The notes beneath the pieces are model-generated. The model saw only the letters and a program-made list of their open reading frames with translations. It was not told where the DNA came from and did not search any database. The position numbers were made by a program, and so were the translations under genes. A stretch of DNA of 59,154 bases, taken from NCBI GenBank assembly GCA_903960135.1, contig CAJBZP010000087.1:1-59154 (forward strand), given 5' to 3'. This DNA comes from an uncultured Actinomycetes bacterium (GTDB taxonomy: Bacteria > Actinomycetota > Actinomycetes > S36-B12). The stretch's first letter is position 1. Every line of letters begins with the position of its first letter. This document shows, piece by piece, positions 56,786 to 59,154 of this stretch.

Positions 56786-57373
56786 GTGGCCGCCCGCACT
56801 GATCTCCTCGAGTTTGCCTCCTTGGGCGTGCTGGCAGCGGGCCCACTCCACGGTTACGCCCTGCGTAAGTCGCTGACCGAGATCCTCGGCCCGTTTCGCG
56901 CACTGTCCTATGGCTCGCTGTACCCATGCCTTCGCCGACTCCAAGACCGTGGCTGGATCGAGCAACTCGGTGCGGTTCCTGGTACCACTACCAAGCGCGC
57001 CCGGGTTGTTTATGCCCTTACCGGTGATGGCAAGGATGCCTTCGCCGAATGGGCGAACCAACCCGGATCTGATGCGTGGGACGACGAAGGCTTCGCAACC
57101 CGGTTGGCCTTCTTCTCACGCACCGAGGCAAGTGTGCGATTGCGGATCCTTGAAGGTCGCCGCTCGCGACTCGAAGAACAACTGGCCCTAATGCGCGAAT
57201 CGATGAAACGCGGACGCGATCGAATGGACACCTTCCTGCTGCAGATGCAAGAGCACGGGGTTGAGGGTGCGGAGCGTGAAGTTTCCTGGCTTAACAGTTT
57301 GATCCTTGCCGAAAGAAACCTGCCGAAGGTCGGCACATCAATTCCCCCAAAGGTAAAGAGGAGTAAGAAATGA
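56786..57373 (+). CDS. PadR-family transcriptional regulator
   Basis: From GTG 56786 the protein is 195 aa and begins [26 protein letters not shown], the usual PadR opening. The track's start at 56765 lies inside the operator. The winged HTH includes [19 protein letters not shown], and a C-terminal coiled-coil dimerisation region follows. It overlaps ino1 (ATGA), as in M. tuberculosis Rv0047c-Rv0046c. It probably controls inositol synthesis in response to an unknown ligand. Confidence 0.92.
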   Translation: MAARTDLLEFASLGVLAAGPLHGYALRKSLTEILGPFRALSYGSLYPCLRRLQDRGWIEQLGAVPGTTTKRARVVYALTGDGKDAFAEWANQPGSDAWDDEGFATRLAFFSRTEASVRLRILEGRRSRLEEQLALMRESMKRGRDRMDTFLLQMQEHGVEGAEREVSWLNSLILAERNLPKVGTSIPPKVKRSKK

Positions 57374-58449
57374 GTTCAATTCGCGTCGCTGTTGTCGGAG
57401 TCGGCAACTGCGCCTCATCGCTCGTGCAAGGCGTGGTGTTCTACAAGGACGCTGATCCTTCCGAGGTGGTACCCGGCCTAATGCACGTGCAGTTCGGGCC
57501 GTACCACGTGCGCGATGTCGAGTTCGTTGCCGCCTTCGATGTCGACTCCAAGAAGGTTGGCCTTGATCTTGCTGATGCCATTGGGGCTTCTGAGAACAAC
57601 ACCATCAAGATCTGCGACGTGCCACCGTCCGGGGTCAAGGTGCAACGCGGCCACACCTTGGATGGCCTCGGTAAGTACTACCGCGAAATGATCACCGAGT
57701 CAGACGCTGAGCCGGTAGATGTTGTTGCGGCCCTGAAGGCGGCACGCGTTGACATTGTGGTGTGCTACCTGCCGGTTGGATCTGATGCCGCAGCCAAGTA
57801 CTACGCACAGTGCGCTATCGATGCGGGTTGCGGTTTCGTTAACGCACTTCCGGTATTCATCGCCGGCACCCCAGAGTGGGCCAAGAAGTTTGAAGATGCT
57901 GGACTGCCGATCGTCGGTGACGACATCAAGAGTCAGGTCGGTGCCACCATCACCCATCGAGTGATGGCGAAGTTGTTCGAGGACCGTGGGGTCGTGTTGG
58001 ATCGCACCTACCAGTTAAATGTCGGCGGCAACATGGATTTCATGAACATGCTCGAGCGCGACCGCCTTGAGTCAAAGAAAATCTCGAAGACCCAATCGGT
58101 CACCTCCCAGGTGGGCCATGACCTCGGGGCCCGCAATGTGCATATCGGCCCATCCGATTACATCGCCTGGCTCGACGACCGCAAGTGGGCATTTGTCCGT
58201 CTGGAGGGCCGGGCCTTTGGCAATGTGCCGCTGAACCTGGAATACAAGCTTGAAGTCTGGGATTCGCCCAACAGCGCCGGGGTGATTATCGACGCGGTGC
58301 GGGCCGCGAAGATCGCCATGGATCGCGGCATTGGCGGACCAATTCTGTCGGCCTCCTCCTACTTCATGAAGTCCCCGCCGGTTCAGTACAACGACAGCCA
58401 GGCCAAACAGGCGGTTGAGGACTTCATCACCGGGGCGGTCGAGCGGTAA
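57370..58449 (+). CDS. ino1: Inositol-3-phosphate synthase
   Basis: 359 aa NAD+-dependent enzyme making 1L-myo-inositol-1-phosphate from glucose-6-phosphate, the source of inositol for phosphatidylinositol and mycothiol. N-terminal Rossmann motif [16 protein letters not shown], then [30 protein letters not shown] and the catalytic-loop [18 protein letters not shown] upstream of the ATG. Cytosolic. Confidence 0.97.
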   Translation: MSSIRVAVVGVGNCASSLVQGVVFYKDADPSEVVPGLMHVQFGPYHVRDVEFVAAFDVDSKKVGLDLADAIGASENNTIKICDVPPSGVKVQRGHTLDGLGKYYREMITESDAEPVDVVAALKAARVDIVVCYLPVGSDAAAKYYAQCAIDAGCGFVNALPVFIAGTPEWAKKFEDAGLPIVGDDIKSQVGATITHRVMAKLFEDRGVVLDRTYQLNVGGNMDFMNMLERDRLESKKISKTQSVTSQVGHDLGARNVHIGPSDYIAWLDDRKWAFVRLEGRAFGNVPLNLEYKLEVWDSPNSAGVIIDAVRAAKIAMDRGIGGPILSASSYFMKSPPVQYNDSQAKQAVEDFITGAVER

Positions 58450-58486
58450 TCCGCCCGGGCTGAAAATACTTTGGCCGCAAATTGGC

Positions 58487-58513
58487 TACGGGACCGTAAG
58501 TTACGGTAGCGTA
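58487..58513. promoter_or_regulatory. Tandem TACG-N4-CGTA palindromes upstream of the NMO gene
   Basis: Two copies, TACG-GGAC-CGTA (58487-58498) and TACG-GTAG-CGTA (58502-58513), lie 15 bp apart, and together make a third perfect repeat CCGTAA-G-TTACGG (58494-58506). They sit 30-60 bp before the GTG start. The layout suits a TetR-type operator overlapping the promoter; the binding protein is not in the window. Confidence 0.5.
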
Positions 58514-58545
58514 GGTTTCCTTCGCGCCTTATCTGGAGGAAACCT

Positions 58546-59154
58546 GTGCTTACCGCGGCTGAACTGCCCGCCATCATTCAAGGCGGGATGGGGGTTTCGG
58601 TCTCCTCGTGGCAGTTGGCCCGATCCGTGGCCCAGCAAGGTCACCTCGGCGTCGTCTCGGGTACCGCCCTTGACCTAGTGCTGGCGCGGCGCCTACAAGA
58701 TGGCGACGCAGGTGGGCACGCGCGCCGGGCCCTGGCCGCCTTCCCTGAACCGGCGATGGCCAAGCGCGTACTTGATCGCTACTTCATTGCCGGTGGCCGC
58801 GCCGCCGGCACCCCTTACAGCCCTATTCCCCGACTTGCGATTCGGCAACGTCGTGCCCTACAAGAACTTGCCGTCACCGGCAGCTTCGTCGATGTCTGGT
58901 TGGCTAAGGAAGGTCATGACGGCCTAGTCGGCATCAACTGCTTAGAGAAGATCCAGATGGCCACGCCGGCAACCCTTTATGGCGCGATGCTTGCGAATGT
59001 CGATACGGTCCTGATGGGCGCCGGCGTGCCGCGCAACATCCCCAACCTGCTAAATACGCTCGCCCGCAACGAAGCCGTTCACTTCCCGATTGACGTTGAT
59101 GGTGCCGACGACGGCGCATTCACCGTCGACTTTGATCCGATCGACCTAATGGGG
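58546..59154 (+). CDS. Nitronate monooxygenase family flavoprotein, 3' partial
   Basis: Absent from the ORF track because it runs off the right edge. From GTG 58546 (GGAGGAAACCT upstream, a very good ribosome binding site) 203 codons are open. The start reads ELPAIIQGGMGVSVSSWQLA and LGVVSGTALDLVL, and later EGHDGLVGINCLEKIQMATP and VLMGAGVPRNIP, typical of the FMN-binding TIM barrel of nitronate monooxygenase/2-nitropropane dioxygenase proteins. The insert between (residues ~60-105) is compatible with the PfaD-like or NMO branches. Physiological substrate unknown. Confidence 0.88.
   Translation, partial: MLTAAELPAIIQGGMGVSVSSWQLARSVAQQGHLGVVSGTALDLVLARRLQDGDAGGHARRALAAFPEPAMAKRVLDRYFIAGGRAAGTPYSPIPRLAIRQRRALQELAVTGSFVDVWLAKEGHDGLVGINCLEKIQMATPATLYGAMLANVDTVLMGAGVPRNIPNLLNTLARNEAVHFPIDVDGADDGAFTVDFDPIDLMG

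Overview
The window is high-GC and reads as chromosomal DNA of an uncultured or poorly known actinobacterium (class Actinomycetia). Three things support this. First, the right-hand third keeps the gene neighbourhood known around Mycobacterium tuberculosis Rv0046c-Rv0058: ino1, PadR, DUF5318, ponA, a GT87 transferase, rpsF-ssb-rpsR-rplI, and a dnaB carrying an intein. Second, there is a complete DUF6069-ubiA-dprE1-dprE2 operon for decaprenyl-phospho-arabinose, plus a mycothiol-type maleylpyruvate-isomerase-fold protein. Third, many starts are GTG or TTG and ATGA/GTGA overlaps are common. I cannot assign a genus.

Layout. 1-6.3 kb: the end of a NAD-dependent formate dehydrogenase (flavin subunit, then a molybdopterin subunit with a fused FdsD-like tail) and an EtfD-type membrane Fe-S reductase. 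6.3-12.1 kb: an accessory stretch with a HigBA-like toxin-antitoxin pair, dcd, DUF2237, two divergent membrane proteins, tRNA-Gly(CCC), a decayed Phd/PIN module, a nuclease fragment and an orphan lipoprotein. 12.1-15.6 kb: the DPA operon. 15.8-22.7 kb: a FadE5-like acyl-CoA dehydrogenase, CopC and a CopD-CtaG fusion, an L,D-transpeptidase, a nitrilase-family amidase and a mycothiol-type protein. 22.7-26.6 kb: a branched-chain keto-acid dehydrogenase operon (bkdABC) with a divergent Lrp/AsnC regulator and a palindromic operator.

26.6-31.4 kb: a DosR/DosS-like two-component pair in tail-to-tail orientation, then an EamA exporter overlapped by a SpoIIE-type phosphatase. 31.4-41.2 kb: a secreted GH-A-clan glycosidase, a class III aminotransferase, a histidine phosphatase, an HDAC/acetylpolyamine amidohydrolase, a DmpA-type P1 peptidase, an oligopeptide-binding protein with a C-terminal membrane anchor, and an S9 prolyl oligopeptidase. 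This block suggests peptide and amine scavenging. 41.2-44.6 kb: VapBC and intein-containing DnaB. 44.9-47.5 kb: a LMW tyrosine phosphatase, small membrane proteins and three tandem DUF805 paralogues. 47.5-59.2 kb: ribosomal/ssb operon, exonuclease III, a FemAB transferase with an alanine-racemase-like partner, a cell-wall block (GT87, PonA), DUF5318, PadR-ino1 and a truncated nitronate monooxygenase.

The formate dehydrogenase, acyl-CoA dehydrogenase, EtfD and BCKDH point to respiratory use of formate, fatty acids and branched-chain amino acids. The heme-GAF kinase pair would let the cell sense O2, NO or redox state. No CRISPR array, insertion sequence, prophage or rRNA was seen. All identifications rest on recognised motifs and remembered family features; no database search was run.
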